From Oxytricha trifallax (taxonomy: Eukaryota; Ciliophora; Spirotrichea; Sporadotrichida; Oxytrichidae), in contig ARYC01000436.1 in the NCBI GenBank assembly GCA_000711775.1, positions 30,857 through 94,856 on the forward strand: a stretch of 64,000 bases of DNA, read 5' to 3'. Below the pieces are notes generated by a model. The model searched no databases. It worked only from the letters and a program-made list of their open reading frames with translations, and was not told the origin of the DNA. Below are positions 45,582-56,706 of the stretch, one piece after another (the stretch's first letter is position 1; every line of letters starts with the position of its first letter). Position numbers and translations under genes: made by a program.

Positions 45582-46667
45582 CAAAACCCCAAAACTCTTT
45601 CAGTAGTTTGATTGAGTTTTTGATTGATAAAAGTAGACTTTAAGTGCATACTTTATTAGGGTTTTAATAAGGTTTATGTAGTTGATTAGGGTTTAATTGT
45701 TATGTAAGATAGTGTTTATTTTAGGTCTATTATTTTTTAAATTTACTCAAGCAGTACCTTGGCATCATGATGCAACTTTCTAAACTTAATTTTTCCTAAT
45801 CAACTAATTATCTAGTCGATTGTATGTTCTGCTCTGTTCTTAGGCTTCAGTATAATTTGCTCACCATATCTCTCATTTTACCTTTCATCTTATTTTGCTC
45901 TAGATACTCCTGAATTCTTTGCTTTGTATCTTTTTCTCTTCTAAAACTGTAATAGTCATTTCTTTGCATATAGCACTCTATTATTATTGCTGCTAGAGAC
46001 CAGATATCCCACCTTATATCTTCATACCTCCAGTCTTCTCTCTCTGGAAAATATCCAGGAGTGCCACGAACGTGGGCCAGTCCTGAAGCCTCAACTCTCT
46101 ACGATCTATTGAAGTCTATTATTACCACTCTGAGTGGTGAAAAATCCAGCATTATGTTTGCATGTTTTAAATCTCTGTGCACGTATCCTAAAGTATGTAG
46201 GTATCCAATACCTTTGCAGACATTTGTTAGAATAAAAAATAGTTACTTTGAACACCTTTAGTCTTGAATATAGTCTCTTAATGACATTTAGTATAAAGGT
46301 AGGCGAAAAGCAACATAATTTTAAGCGAAGAGAATTGCTTCAAGTTTAATTATAAATCTGCTCTGTCTATCTCGCTTTAGTAATAGCTTGATACTCATTG
46401 ACAAACTCCATTTAATACTTGTCATCGCATTTAAAGTAATTGAATGGATAAATCTTGTAAGCAAACTGTTTATCAGTTATGACTTTTTTCTCAAATATAT
46501 CCTCAAGAATAAAATAATTTTCTTTGCACTCTGCTAGACCAATTATATTAAATATTGGAAGCTTGAGTGAATGCATCTTGAGAATAATTTTTACAATCTC
46601 TGAGGCAGGGAGGTTTTCACTGCTTTAATGAGTTTATTCTCTTTCTTAACTATTTGCTCTAGTGATT
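45582..46667 (-). mobile_element. TBE copy A, truncated, host of TBE copy B
   Basis: Begins CAAAACCCCAAAACTC at 45582 directly after ACT (an ANT target) and shares the terminal repeat AGTAGTTTGATTGAG with the full TBE. It contains only the C-terminal half of the kinase gene before being interrupted at ATT 46665-46667 by the telomeric end of TBE copy B. The rest of copy A is not present on the far side. Confidence 0.9.
45747..46667 (-). pseudogene. TBE zinc-finger/kinase gene, truncated (copy A)
   Basis: From the insertion point at 46667 the frame reads through the region before the kinase, VHRDLKHANIMLDF (about 46160-46200), VIIDFNRS, GTPGYFPEREDWR, WDIWSLAAII, and ends KVLLE-TGA (45747-45749). 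At 45800-45802 a TGA replaces the TGG found at the same place (IISWLGE) in the full TBE. Zinc fingers are missing because of the insertion. Confidence 0.85.
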
Positions 46668-48290
46668 CAAAACCCCTAAACCCTTTCAGTAGTTTGATTG
46701 AGTTTTTGATTGATAAATGTAGACTATTAGTGCATACTTTATTAGGGTTTATGTAGGGGTTTAATGTTTAAATATTAGTATTATAAGTGAGTAAAATAAG
46801 CGAGTTTTTAAAATATTTCACACAAACATAAGTTTAGAGTCATGTGGCAGTTCTTTGAATTTTATTTTTCTAAGCTGATGTTTGATTGTTTCTATTGTTT
46901 GTTAATTCTCTTAGCTTGGCTTGATAATAGTTGAGTATGCAAGTTCTCTGAGACATCCATTTATTTTATTTTTATCGAGATATTGTTTGATTCTTTGTTT
47001 AAAATCTCTCTTACTCATGCAGCTAAAGTAATCGTTTCTTGGCATGTCGCTCTCTATTATTATTACTGCTAGAGTCCAGATATCCCATTAAGTATCTCCA
47101 TCTCTCCAATCCTCTCTCTTTGGGAAATATCCAGGAGTGCCGTATACATTTCCTTCAGCAGAGGCTTGCACTCTTTGAGCTCTATTGAAGTCAATAATAT
47201 AAACTCTAAGAGGCTGAAAGTTCATCATAATATTCTCTGGCTTTAAGTCTCTATGAACATAACCTAGCTTGTGAAGCTCTTCAATCCCCTCAACTATCTG
47301 CTATACTATCTAGCTAACTTATCTCTGACATCTATTGTCAGATAAGAATTCTCTGTAAGTCATTTCAAGTAAAGGAATCCTGAAGGCTACATGATCTTTA
47401 CCAAGTAAAATAGCATCAAGCTAGATGATATGCCTGCACTCATTTAACTGTGGCTTTTAAATAGCATAATACTCATTATCAAATTCAATTTGGAACTTGT
47501 CATCAGCTTGGAAGTAATTGAAAGGATATATCTTGTAAGCATATTAGTCATCATTAATGACTCTCTTCTCTATTTTATCTTCAAGAGTGAGGTAGTTTTC
47601 AAGACAAGAATCTAAGTCAATAATTTTTAATATGGGAATCTTTATTGCCTCTATTTTAACCATGATTTTATTGATCTCAGAGACTGGAAAGTTCTTGACT
47701 GCTTTCTTCATTTTAACTTACTTCTAGACTTCAACTCTAAGAGACTCCACTGGGTTTCTTGATCTTCTCTTTTAGAGGAATCTATTCCCTGTGGGTTCAT
47801 GAATAAAGACAAAACTTTAATTGTGCTTTTTCTTTAAGTGCACTTTGAGGTCTCTAGTATGAGAATATGGCTTCTCACAGAACTCACAGACATACTTCCC
47901 ATCTTTCTTTTAATGCTTGAGATATAACCTTGGCATATCGTTGTGTATATCTCTCAAGTGTCTCTTATAAGTTGACTTGTAAGGGAAAACTTTATTGCAT
48001 TCTTTGCATTAATAGTCAACTTTGGCTGGGATTTATTAATGCTCTATGGCGGGTTGTTTAACTTCCTCCTCAATTTAGACAGCTTCTATTATAACCTCCT
48101 ACTTAACTTATATTTAAATCTCAAAGCTAGACTGGTCAAAGTTGTCATAAGTAGGCTCCCACTGAGTACAAGCGTCTCTGGTCTCTACTTTTCTTGGTTG
48201 CTGGAATGATAACTTTTATTGACATGATCCAAGTAATGCCGCTCTTCTCAAAAGGTTAGCGCTCATTTTAGTTTTCTGATATATTTTATT
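46668..48290 (-). mobile_element. TBE copy B, partial, nested in copy A
   Basis: Starts CAAAACCCCTAAACCC at 46668 after ATT and has the TBE terminal repeat to about 46760. It carries a complete zinc-finger/kinase gene, but the 22-kDa and transposase genes expected beyond 48290 are absent, so the element is truncated there. Confidence 0.9.
46818..48266 (-). CDS. intact TBE zinc-finger/kinase protein, 482 codons
   Basis: ATG 48266 to TGA 46818-46820 without interruption once TAA/TAG are Gln (more than 25 such codons). N-terminus MSANLLRRAALLGSC; two C2H2 fingers CKECNKVFPYKSTYKRH and CEFCEKPYSHTRDLKVH (about residues 85-155); central region; kinase-like domain with GYVHRDLKPENIMMNF, IIDFNRAQR, GTPGYFPKREDW, WDIWTLAVIIIESDM; C-terminus KELPHDSKLMFV. 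Length agrees with the 57-kDa TBE protein. The fingers suggest binding of element DNA or RNA; the kinase has DFN for DFG. Preservation of this one ORF in a truncated element is notable. Confidence 0.93.
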
Positions 48291-48299
48291 ATAATAATG

Positions 48300-48640
48300 A
48301 TAAAATCTACCAAGATAAACTAAATAGTAGAGTATAAGACACTCTGGTAGATTCTTTGCTGAGAGGTAAGAAAATTAACTAACCATAAAAGACTGTAAGT
48401 TGACATATTTTATGAGAATTTTATACATTTTAGTAAATTAAAATACTCCTAATGAAGTTTTGTTTCTCTAGGAGTTCCTCCAAATCAAGTTTGAACTTAA
48501 TTTGAAGGACCTCATAAAATAATTAAACATTAATATAAAATACAATTGAATCTAAATGTAAAAATTAAAATTCAAATTTAAATTAATTATATAATTACTG
48601 CTGATTTACTATGCTTTTTGTCTTATATGCGAAAAGTAGC
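48300..48640. other. AT-rich spacer with a hairpin
   Basis: AAAATCTACCA (48303) and TGGTAGATT (48345) form a small hairpin. No gene. Confidence 0.5.
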
Positions 48641-49180
48641 CACTTTGCTATATTTTTTACTGAAATAGCAAATTTTATTAGGTTTTTGTGTCAAAATCGA
48701 TATGCATCATTAGTAACATCTCTAAAGCGACCAAATTCTGTATTTTATACCAAAATGACCAAATTTACTATTCGTGGTCAAAATTTCTGAATTTGTATGT
48801 ATGTCTCTCCCATTCGAGCAGAGTGGTCAAAAAAGTGGCCAAAGTGCATGATTTTAACTCAAGTGTCCAGAATAGTGGTCAAAGCTGAGATTTGCACCAA
48901 AAGTGACCAGACTGCATGATTTGCACCCAAATGACCAGAGTAGTGGTCAAAATCTCAAAAAATCGCAGTTTTTACTCTGAATTTGGTATTATGAGTCACT
49001 TTTCACAAATATGCGGTGACCAAGCCAAATTTGGAGCAGAGTGGTCAAAAATCTTGAAAATGGTTGTTGCTGGTCAAATTTTTGCAAGTTTCTGTAGTCA
49101 TAATGCTCAATACTGCAGCAGTACCTGCAAATCGCTGCTGGTCAAAAAAATCGAGCAGAAGTTGCGAATTTGCTAGTTTT
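48640..49180 (+). repeat. degenerate interspersed GTGGTCAAA repeats
   Basis: AGTGGTCAAA, AGTGTCCAGA, AGTGACCAGA, ATGACCAGAGTAGTGGTCAAA and GCTGGTCAAA recur about a dozen times at 20-50-bp spacing, together with GCATGATTT. The ORFs seen here are products of the repeat. Confidence 0.6.
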
Positions 49181-49639
49181 TTGCTGAATTTCTATCAAAC
49201 TGGATAGCATGATGCTCAGAGCATCTCCTCTCTCACCAACCCATTCAATTCTTGAAATATGTGATTTTAAACCAATTTTTGTTCAATTATAGCCTATGTT
49301 GTTCAACACCTCTGGTGTTCAACTTGAGTGTATAGTAATTTGGTATATAGCGTTAGATTGTACAGAATTTGATGCCACTCGTCAAGAATTCACACTTATG
49401 AGCAGACTTATGCAAACTGCGATTTCGAGTAATACACATGCATTTATAGATTAATTTTAAGTACAGTATTAATAACAGCAGTAAGAGCAGCAGTAATTGT
49501 ATAAGCAGTAAAAATGACAATGCATTAGGTATAAGCGCTTATAGAGATTTCAATGTATGATGCAATTCTTGTTTTTGAGTAGAATCTCATACAAAGCCAT
49601 ACCTCAGAGTATGTATCCATTTCTTGATACTGAATGCCC

Positions 49640-50056
49640 AGAGTCCTCGAACATCATCCTCACTCATGTTTTTTATTATTTCTTGGATGCGCTTAACCAG
49701 CTGCACTCTATAAGTTTGTTAAATGAGTATGCTTACTTGCTGTTGATGTTCTGCTGCTTGAGGTTCTTTTTTATGTATGCAAACAACTATTCGATTGGGT
49801 TGAGCCAGGGCGAGTATTCTGCGTTGAAGAGTACGTTGACTTTGAAGCGACGAGCAGTCGCAAGCATCTCAGAATACTTATGAATTATGGCATTATCCAT
49901 TAATAGCACCACCTTCTTATTGCATAGATCTTTGTCAGTTCTTATACTTCTCAGCGTCTGATATATAAAGTTCTCAAACAGCACTGAATCAAAAGCTCCC
50001 TCAATTATTTGAGTGGAGACCACTCTGTCAACTGCGATTGCAGCTATCAAACCCAT
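49640..50056 (-). pseudogene. DDE transposase, C-terminal part of a split gene
   Basis: The minus frame reads GLIAAIAVDRVVSTQIIEGA, LFENFIYQTLRSI, KVVLLMDNAIIHK (second catalytic Asp, about 49890-49930) and NAEYSPWLNPIEQLFAYIKK (third motif with Glu, about 49775-49830), then a basic tail ending at TGA near 49658. This is typical of IS630/Tc1 (DDE_3) transposases. The first Asp lies in the other part at 51.6 kb. Confidence 0.85.
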
Positions 50057-51400
50057 AGAATATTATTGTCTCTTCACTTATTGCTTTGCAATTGACAACT
50101 GCCTGGCTTTCTAACCATAATTACCTAAAATGGAAAGCATCTCCTGTCGATATTGAAAGATTGGTTTGTAAGGTTAGTCAAGCTGCCTTTCATTTATCAT
50201 CTATGAATGGGGTTTGTTATACTCCTTGGATTCTTCAAATTGGTTCTGATTTTGAGATAAGTCATCTATAAGAAAAGTTGATTAGCTTAAATAACGAGAG
50301 TTGGACTGTCAATTGTGTTGTTAAATGGAAGTCTACTTATTACAGGATTGATCAAGTAGAGTAACATTTAATTTGCAGTAAATGGATTCATACAACCTAT
50401 AGGTGGAACCATGCAACCTGGAGTCATACAACCCGGATCCATACAACCGGGATCCGTACAACCTGGAGTCGTACAACTTTAGGGTGGAGCCATACAACCT
50501 TTGAGTGGAACCATGCAATCTGAAGGGTGGAACCATACAACCTTGAGGTATCTTCAGGGTATCTTCTTTAAGAATGGTTGTTGAAATTATTGCATGATTA
50601 CAGGTGTTAATGAGACGACTTGCATCTCTCTCACGTTTATTAGTTACCATGATCAAGACTATATCATACTGATACTGAAAGTATAGTTTCACTTAAACAG
50701 CGATTCATTCATTTGACAATAGACTATCCTAAGCTAACTTCCATCAACAACCATTTTCAGTCTTTTGTACTTACTTTCATCAACATTAGAACTGCTTAAA
50801 ACTGACAGCGACAACTTCCTTGGGGTTAGTTAGATCACCTCTCTTTACCTCTAACCCATCATTGAACTGCTTGATTTCTTTAAGGTCGATTACAACTTTA
50901 GTTTTGACACTCTATCAATCAAAGGCGTGAGGCCTGAGTGAATCCTTTTTATCTGCTCATCATCAGAAGTGATTTTCTTGGTACTGCTCTACAGCTTCAA
51001 ATTCCTGAATTTTTTCAAAGTGCTTGATTGATTTCAAGGAGTATCTTCAACTTCTGGTATAGGAGACAAGTCTTTAGGCTATTGATGCATTGATTTCATT
51101 GTATAGCGAGGTGGAGTTTAAAGATTGACTGATTTCCTTGAGTTGTTCTATACCAATTAATCATGAGTAGCTTACTTTGGAACTGCTTGATGATATGTTT
51201 GATTTCTGTAAAATTGATTGTTTTCACTATTGGTTCATACTACTTGCACCTGAATGGGGCTTCGAAATCGACTTTGCCTTTAATTTACTTGTTGAAGGCT
51301 GGATGCTTGTTTATGTAAGCATTTTAGCATCTTGTAGTCCAATATTTTATGAACTAATTTAAGGTGGTTGAAGAGTGGATTTTATAAATGAGATTGCATC
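50057..51400. other. 1.3-kb block splitting the transposase
   Basis: Separates the two transposase parts. It contains a plus-strand open frame from about 50086 to 50520 (ASPVDIERLVCKVSQAAF, NCVVKWKSTYYRIDQVEQH), the short-repeat array at 50386-50560, and minus-strand coding-like text at 50900-51100 (for example EQIKRIHSGLTPLIDRVSKL). No family recognised. It could be an IES, a later insertion, or genuine protein between the catalytic blocks. Confidence 0.45.
50386..50575 (+). repeat. array of (G)GAACCATACAACCT units (array 1)
   Basis: About ten units such as GGAACCATGCAACCT, GAGTCATACAACC, GGATCCATACAACC, followed by GTATCTTCAGGGTATCTTC. The same two-part design recurs in both arms of the palindrome at 53.6-64 kb. 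Confidence 0.85.
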
Positions 51401-52440
51401 CAACTCTTTCGATGATTCTGAAAAGTATAAATGATCCTACTGCTTTCCAAGCAGCATCCCTCCATACTGCAACTCTTTATCACCAGCTATGATTCTACTG
51501 TGCTTCTTGGCTGCAATCACTCTGGTTTTGTTATTCTTCCTCTTACCTAGTATACTATTCTAATTTAGTGCCCACTGCTTAGGAGGCAAGTAGTCAGACC
51601 TGAAGTTGCTTTCATCCACTGATATAATTACTGCATTCTCTCTTAGAAACTATGATAGCAGGCGACTCACCCATAAGCGCTTGCTGTTATAAGCAGGATC
51701 TCTATATTTGACATTCGCTGCCTCTGTCTTGCCAAACTTCAGATGAAACTGCTCCTTGAGAATTTTGTGAATCGTTGAGATGCAAGGCACTTTGAATGGA
51801 TACTTTGATGGCGAGCTTGTCTTCATTTCTTGCAATCGATTATGAATATTTCTTCCAGTGCACTGATAAATCCCAACCTCTTCGATGCATTCGCCAACAG
51901 CAGCAACCAGCTGCTCATTATCTCTCTCCCTCCTCTTGCCAGATTTTTTTGGTTCTTAAGGATGCAATACTTTGGTTTTCAACTCATGCTTAAACTTCTC
52001 AACAGTTCTTGATACAAACTCTGCCGTCACTCGCAACCTCTTAAAAATTTACTTTGGCTTCAACTAATCTTCCATATACATTCTCACTATCTCAAGTCGC
52101 TTATGTGCAAGCTTTGCTTCTCGAGGCTTTGATATGGATTACAATCCTTCGGTAATTCATGGTTTAACTACATTCTATTCTGTATAAAAGAGAGTAAACC
52201 TGTTTATATCAACTGCACTGACTATCCTTCTTAAATCGACTGGGGTTTCTAAATTAGCATTATATTAGAATGATTCTTAAATCTTAATTTATTTGACTAA
52301 CCTGCTTTGAATTGCGAAATTGACTCAAGAACTGCTCCAGAAATTGACACAATGAATCATCATCATACATACTCTTGATATCAATCACGTCCTTTAAGTA
52401 AGAATCTATACCTTCCAATGGCATCTTAATGATCAAACCT
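51401..52440 (-). pseudogene. DDE transposase, N-terminal part of a split gene
   Basis: Minus-strand blocks in order: KMPLEGIDSYLKDVIDIKSM (about 52380-52440), RLEIVRMYMEDQLKPKQIFK (helix-turn-helix, about 52050-52110), PFKVPCISTIHKILKEQFHL (second helix region, about 51735-51795), VIISVDESNFRSDYLPPKQW (first catalytic Asp, about 51570-51630) and AAKKHSRIIAGDKELQYGGM (about 51470-51530). Frameshifts occur near 51660 and 51835. Together with 49640-50056 it makes one IS630/Tc1-like transposase. Confidence 0.8.
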
Positions 52441-52457
52441 CCTTATAAAGAATCTAC

Positions 52458-52655
52458 TTGAGGAGGAACTTCACCAGAGTTGAGGAGACCTCCCGTATTA
52501 TACGAATACTTAACTGGTGCAACCACTTGAACGAAATTCTTCCCCAAAATTACAGGTCCCCACTTTATGATTTGCTTGTCATGAATCTTGACTCAACTCT
52601 ACTTAATGCTTTCAAAGGAGTGCTGGCTAAGATGATCGTCGCTGACGATTGAGGT
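52458..52655 (+). other. short plus-strand ORF, unrecognised
   Basis: Reads RRNFTRVEETSRIIRILNWC and PQNYRSPLYDLLVMNLDSTL, ending TGA 52650-52652. It has protein-like composition and lies between the transposase (opposite strand) and gene X; may be an MDS. Confidence 0.3.
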
Positions 52656-52991
52656 GAGCGATTATTCTTACTAAGACTGCGAATGGATTTCAGACTGATT
52701 GCTTGAATTTTAAGATTTCTTGGTTGTTTTCATATTTAATATATTAGAATTTAATATAATAACTAATAGTATTAGTATAATCTCTTATTGAGCTATAAAT
52801 ATAATAATAAATAATAATAATGACCAAAATATGGCAAGAGTATCTATAGTAGTGATAAAAACCATTGGTAGTATAGCAAAGGCAGTTGTCCAACTGAATA
52901 GCATTAGTTCTTGAAATTTTATAAGCAGCAGAGTAGCAACAACAATAACAGCAAGTTCTTTCAATTAAACAATAATATGCTACTCTTAAAG

Positions 52992-53942
52992 ATGGTCTTA
53001 TAGACATATGATCTTTCTCTCACTCAAGTCCTTCAAATCATGGATGAATCGCTAGAGTAGTACAGAATCGTGTTCGGCATCCAACTTGCCTTTCACACCA
53101 TCAGAACAATTCAGATTGAGGGCCTGTACAAGGGAGACAACTAAGAACTTATCCGATTTGTGATAGAAGTCATGAACTTTAGGTATAGACCTGCTTAAGC
53201 TTAAGAACTTGGTTGATCAACTCAGCGCATGTTCACAACTAGGAGTAGTATGGTTTGATCTTCAAGTATTAACAAAGCGTAGTCTTATCAGTAAAATATA
53301 TAGTCTTTAATACCTAAACAAGTTCTTTATATTTATTATTAAGTAATAATCATATAATTCTATAATAAAACTTAAGAATGAAGTCAAGCAAACTTACGAA
53401 GCAGCACTGCCTCACCTTCAAGCACTCTGCTCATGCACCTGGTGGATACATCGTCGAGATTTACAAGGCAAGATTTTCAACATAAGTAATGGTTCTAAGT
53501 ATAGGTGATCGATGAACGCTTCAAGCGAACTTTAAAGTTCCAGGTGGATCCTCAAAGTGGATTTACAAACGTTGTACTTCTGGAGGTTGCTCCGAGTGAA
53601 CCAATTGTGGTGGTAACCTATAAGTGGTGTGGCTATCATAACGTATGGATATACCCATTCAAGAAGGAGGATCCACACATGCACTAATAGTATATTAATC
53701 TTGATCCTGACGATCCTTCAGACGGTTGGTTCTTCAGCTTTGATAACGACAGTCTAATACAGGTAGAGTAAGCAATACTATTATACTATTCAAACTATCG
53801 CTTACGCGCAATTTATAGCTAAATCAAGGGAGAATACAGAAAGACTGTGAATAAGAATGATGAAGAAATGAGGAAGCAGTTGACATCGCATGAAATGCCA
53901 GAACCCTAAGAATTTGTTGGAGCAGTCAGTTTTACAGTATGA
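52992..53942 (+). CDS. gene X (left copy), unrecognised, interrupted
   Basis: ATG 52992 opens MVLQTYDLSLTQVLQIMDES to a TGA at 53214; the text resumes at about 53395 (FKHSAHAPGGYIVEIYKARF) and, after a small gap near 53480-53505, reads YRVIDERFKRTLKFQVDPQS, VVVTYKWCGYHNVWIYPFKK, DPDDPSDGWFFSFDNDSLIQ and RAIYSQIKGEYRKTVN, ending at TGA 53940-53942. The gaps may be an intron/IES. The second half is aromatic and beta-rich with several Trp. The last 350 bp are repeated in the right palindrome arm. No family recognised. Confidence 0.6.
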
Positions 53943-53944
53943 AA

Positions 53945-55580
53945 CAAAAATTAAAAGATTGAATGAATAATTTAGAGTGATTTTAAACTGCGATGATTTA
54001 TACACCATCAATAATTCCTACACTATACTAAGTAGCCTAATGCAATCATAATCATAATACCCAAATGGATAATTTATTAAAAAATTAAAATCAACTTAAT
54101 TGCCTTAAATAACTTCAGCAGTAATTACACTAAGAGATGTAAAATATAATTGCTTATAACGATAATTCTATTATTTAAAACTAAAATAAAACTTCTAAAT
54201 TGCGCAAACCTCTCTAAACTTATCAATCTAAGTTGGTAATCATATAAGTCCCTAAAACTCAAAATGTTTGTACTATAATCAACAAACCAAAAGATCTTGA
54301 AAACAAGAAATCATTTCCATTATAGTAACTAAATCAAGTCAAATTCAATAATGATAAAAGTTTTAATAAAACAGACAATGCAGCAATATAAAACTAAACC
54401 TAATGTACCCTAATTTCAGCTTGATGATCATGATCATTTATTGTATTACAGAGCTCTATAATCTTTTCCAATTCAATTCAGTACCTATAACAAGATTAAA
54501 AAAAGGAGATTAATTATTAAGAATTGGTTTTGATACTTACTAAAATCACTGGTCCTCTCCATGATGTGTGCTGCTGATTCTATCATCTAACTCCTATAAA
54601 AAGATTAAAAGAAAATGTTTTTGATGAAGATTCTCCTCAGTAGTCCTCGGTACCCGAATCTAGGAATGAATATTAGTAGACAAACTTTCGATAAGGGGAG
54701 TACTACCGCCTCTAATGGTGTCTTTCGCTACCCACCAAGAGAAGGATCACCGCTTTGATTCTAGGATTCCAATATCCTATTGAATCGCAGCCTACGATCT
54801 GTTGATTTTAAGTTTCAATTCTTCTTAATCAACTGGAGAATAATTCATAAATTTAATTATAAACTGCCTCGCTTAAGTAGGGTTTGCCACTAATTTGAAT
54901 ATTCGGTTCTAACTTTAGGGAAGTTTTGATTTTTTTGATAATTATCTTTGATAATCAAAAGCTGTGATTAGAATTTTCTAAAATGCGATAACACTCGCAA
55001 ACAAACAGAGACCTCTCAAATTTCTCTTATTTTAAGATAGTAGCTAACCTCTAGTTTTAATTTGCCAATAATGTTGAAATAGTAGTTTGGGCATTTGATT
55101 TTATTATTATTGATATTTTTTATTACTTCTAAGTTTGAAAACTTCTCAAAATTACTGTAATTCTCTGAAAATTTATAAAGCTCTTATTTACTTGATTATC
55201 CAACCATGGTCTGTGGTTAGACTTATGCTCTATGAGCAGTCAAAAATAACATTTTAGTGTTTTCGATTAAAGAATCGATTATTAGAGCCTTTGCTGAACT
55301 GATAGAAGTAGTTGCATTCAAAGTGTAAAAAACTAAAATCAGAGAGGTTTTTAAGACTTTACTAAAAAAGAGAACTTTTACTCTAAAATGGAGGGTATCC
55401 AACCATAGGCTGCGGCTGGACCCTAATGCTCCCGAGTAGAAGGAGCATGTTAAAATGATGGGAGGAGTCTAAAGTTAGGGCACAGAAATTGAGGAGGCAA
55501 AAGTTTGGTTTTAGCCCCAAATTTGCGAATCTATAATGTGATAATGAATTATGAAATTCGCTGGCTTAAATAGGGCATTT
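53945..55580. other. palindrome arm, low coding content (left)
   Basis: AT-rich. At 54620-54810 a G/C-richer piece reads FDEDSPQQSSVPESRNEYQQ and ends QYPIESQPTIC-TGA; it is mirrored at 62785-62975. Intron-like GTAAGTATC...TTGTTATAG is visible on the minus strand at about 54487-54538. No complete gene. Confidence 0.4.
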
Positions 55581-55582
55581 TT

Positions 55583-55872
55583 GGAACCATACAACCAGGA
55601 GTCATACAGCCGGAGCAATGCAACCTGGATCCATACAACTTTAGGTTGATTCTTGCATAGTAGTTTGAATAAGCAGCTTTAGTACTTCTAATTGAACCCT
55701 ATACATACTTAGCGAATTTTTATACACTGGTACATGAATTTTAGAGATATCTTCAGGATATCTTCCTGGAACCATACAACCTGAGGGGTGGAACCATACA
55801 ACCTTGAGATATCTTCAGGATATCTTCATCTGGAACCATACAACCTTAGAGTGGATTCATGCAACCTAGCCT
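55583..55872 (+). repeat. arrays of GGAACCATACAACCT and GATATCTTCAGGATATCTTC (arrays 2 and 3)
   Basis: 55583-55640 has four CATACAACC-type units; 55744-55872 has GATATCTTCAGGATATCTTC twice, alternating with four GGAACCATACAACCT units. Mirrored at 61702-61992. Confidence 0.9.
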
Positions 55873-56431
55873 CTCAAATACGACTAAACCACCTTAAGTT
55901 GAGCTCAATCACTTATATACGATGTTGCTATACCTAATTGCATTGATTGGAGAGGGTAAGGTGGTATTGTGATAAGAGTGGCAAGAAAATGCAGGTTTTA
56001 CTATAGAGTGGTTTTGACTTCTTAACTGTAGCATAGCTTTGAAATTTAGGCCTATTCTCAAACTTAAGTCCAATACACTTGACTTACCCAACTCTCACCT
56101 AACCATCCCAAAATCATCCAAATCATCATTAAACATCTCAGAGGCATCGAAATCATCATTAGAGTTGAAGTCAGAGCCCTTAGGCAAAAATCGATGTTTC
56201 AAGTTAGAGGGTCGAACTAGGGGTTTGAAAGCTGTTATAAACTGTCATGAAAAACTAAGAATTTTTGAAGTTTGGCCTCTTGTATACTAACCCATAGACA
56301 TCAGATCACTTGTATTTGCATTTAAATATGCATCTATGTTGTATTATATCAAAACAATGTAGTGAGGCTCGCTAATCATAAAGTAAGCAGAGCTATTAGC
56401 AATATTCTCCAAAATTTTATGACTTTGAAAT

Positions 56432-56495
56432 TTAAAGATATCTTCAGGATATCTTCCTGGAGCCATACAACCTAAGGGTGGAACCATGCAACCTC
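56432..56495 (+). repeat. array of the same two motifs (array 4)
   Basis: GATATCTTCAGGATATCTTC then GGAGCCATACAACCT and GGAACCATGCAACCT. Mirrored at 61077-61135. Confidence 0.9.
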
Positions 56496-56706
56496 AAAAC
56501 CCAAAATTTGATAAAATCTCATAATAATGAAAAATTTATGCCTAATATAAGTGCATATGAATACTGCAATCGATTGCTGTATTATCTAGTCATTTAGGAG
56601 AGTGCAATCACAAAGTATAGAAGAGTAAATTAGATTAAAGAGTATAGTGCAAGAGATTAGGTTGTGAATGCATTAGGGAAGGGATTATTAATAGTTTGCG
56701 AATTAG

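Noticed and set aside
48688..49176. Two ORFs of 66 and 86 codons
   Set aside because: Lie in the GTGGTCAAA repeat field and show only the repeated peptide pattern.
50333..50692. 119-codon minus ORF with repeated RLYGS-type peptides
   Set aside because: The peptide repeat follows the 15-bp nucleotide array, whose joints vary by 1-6 bp; the same array in the palindrome arms is not kept in frame, so a real repeat protein is unlikely.
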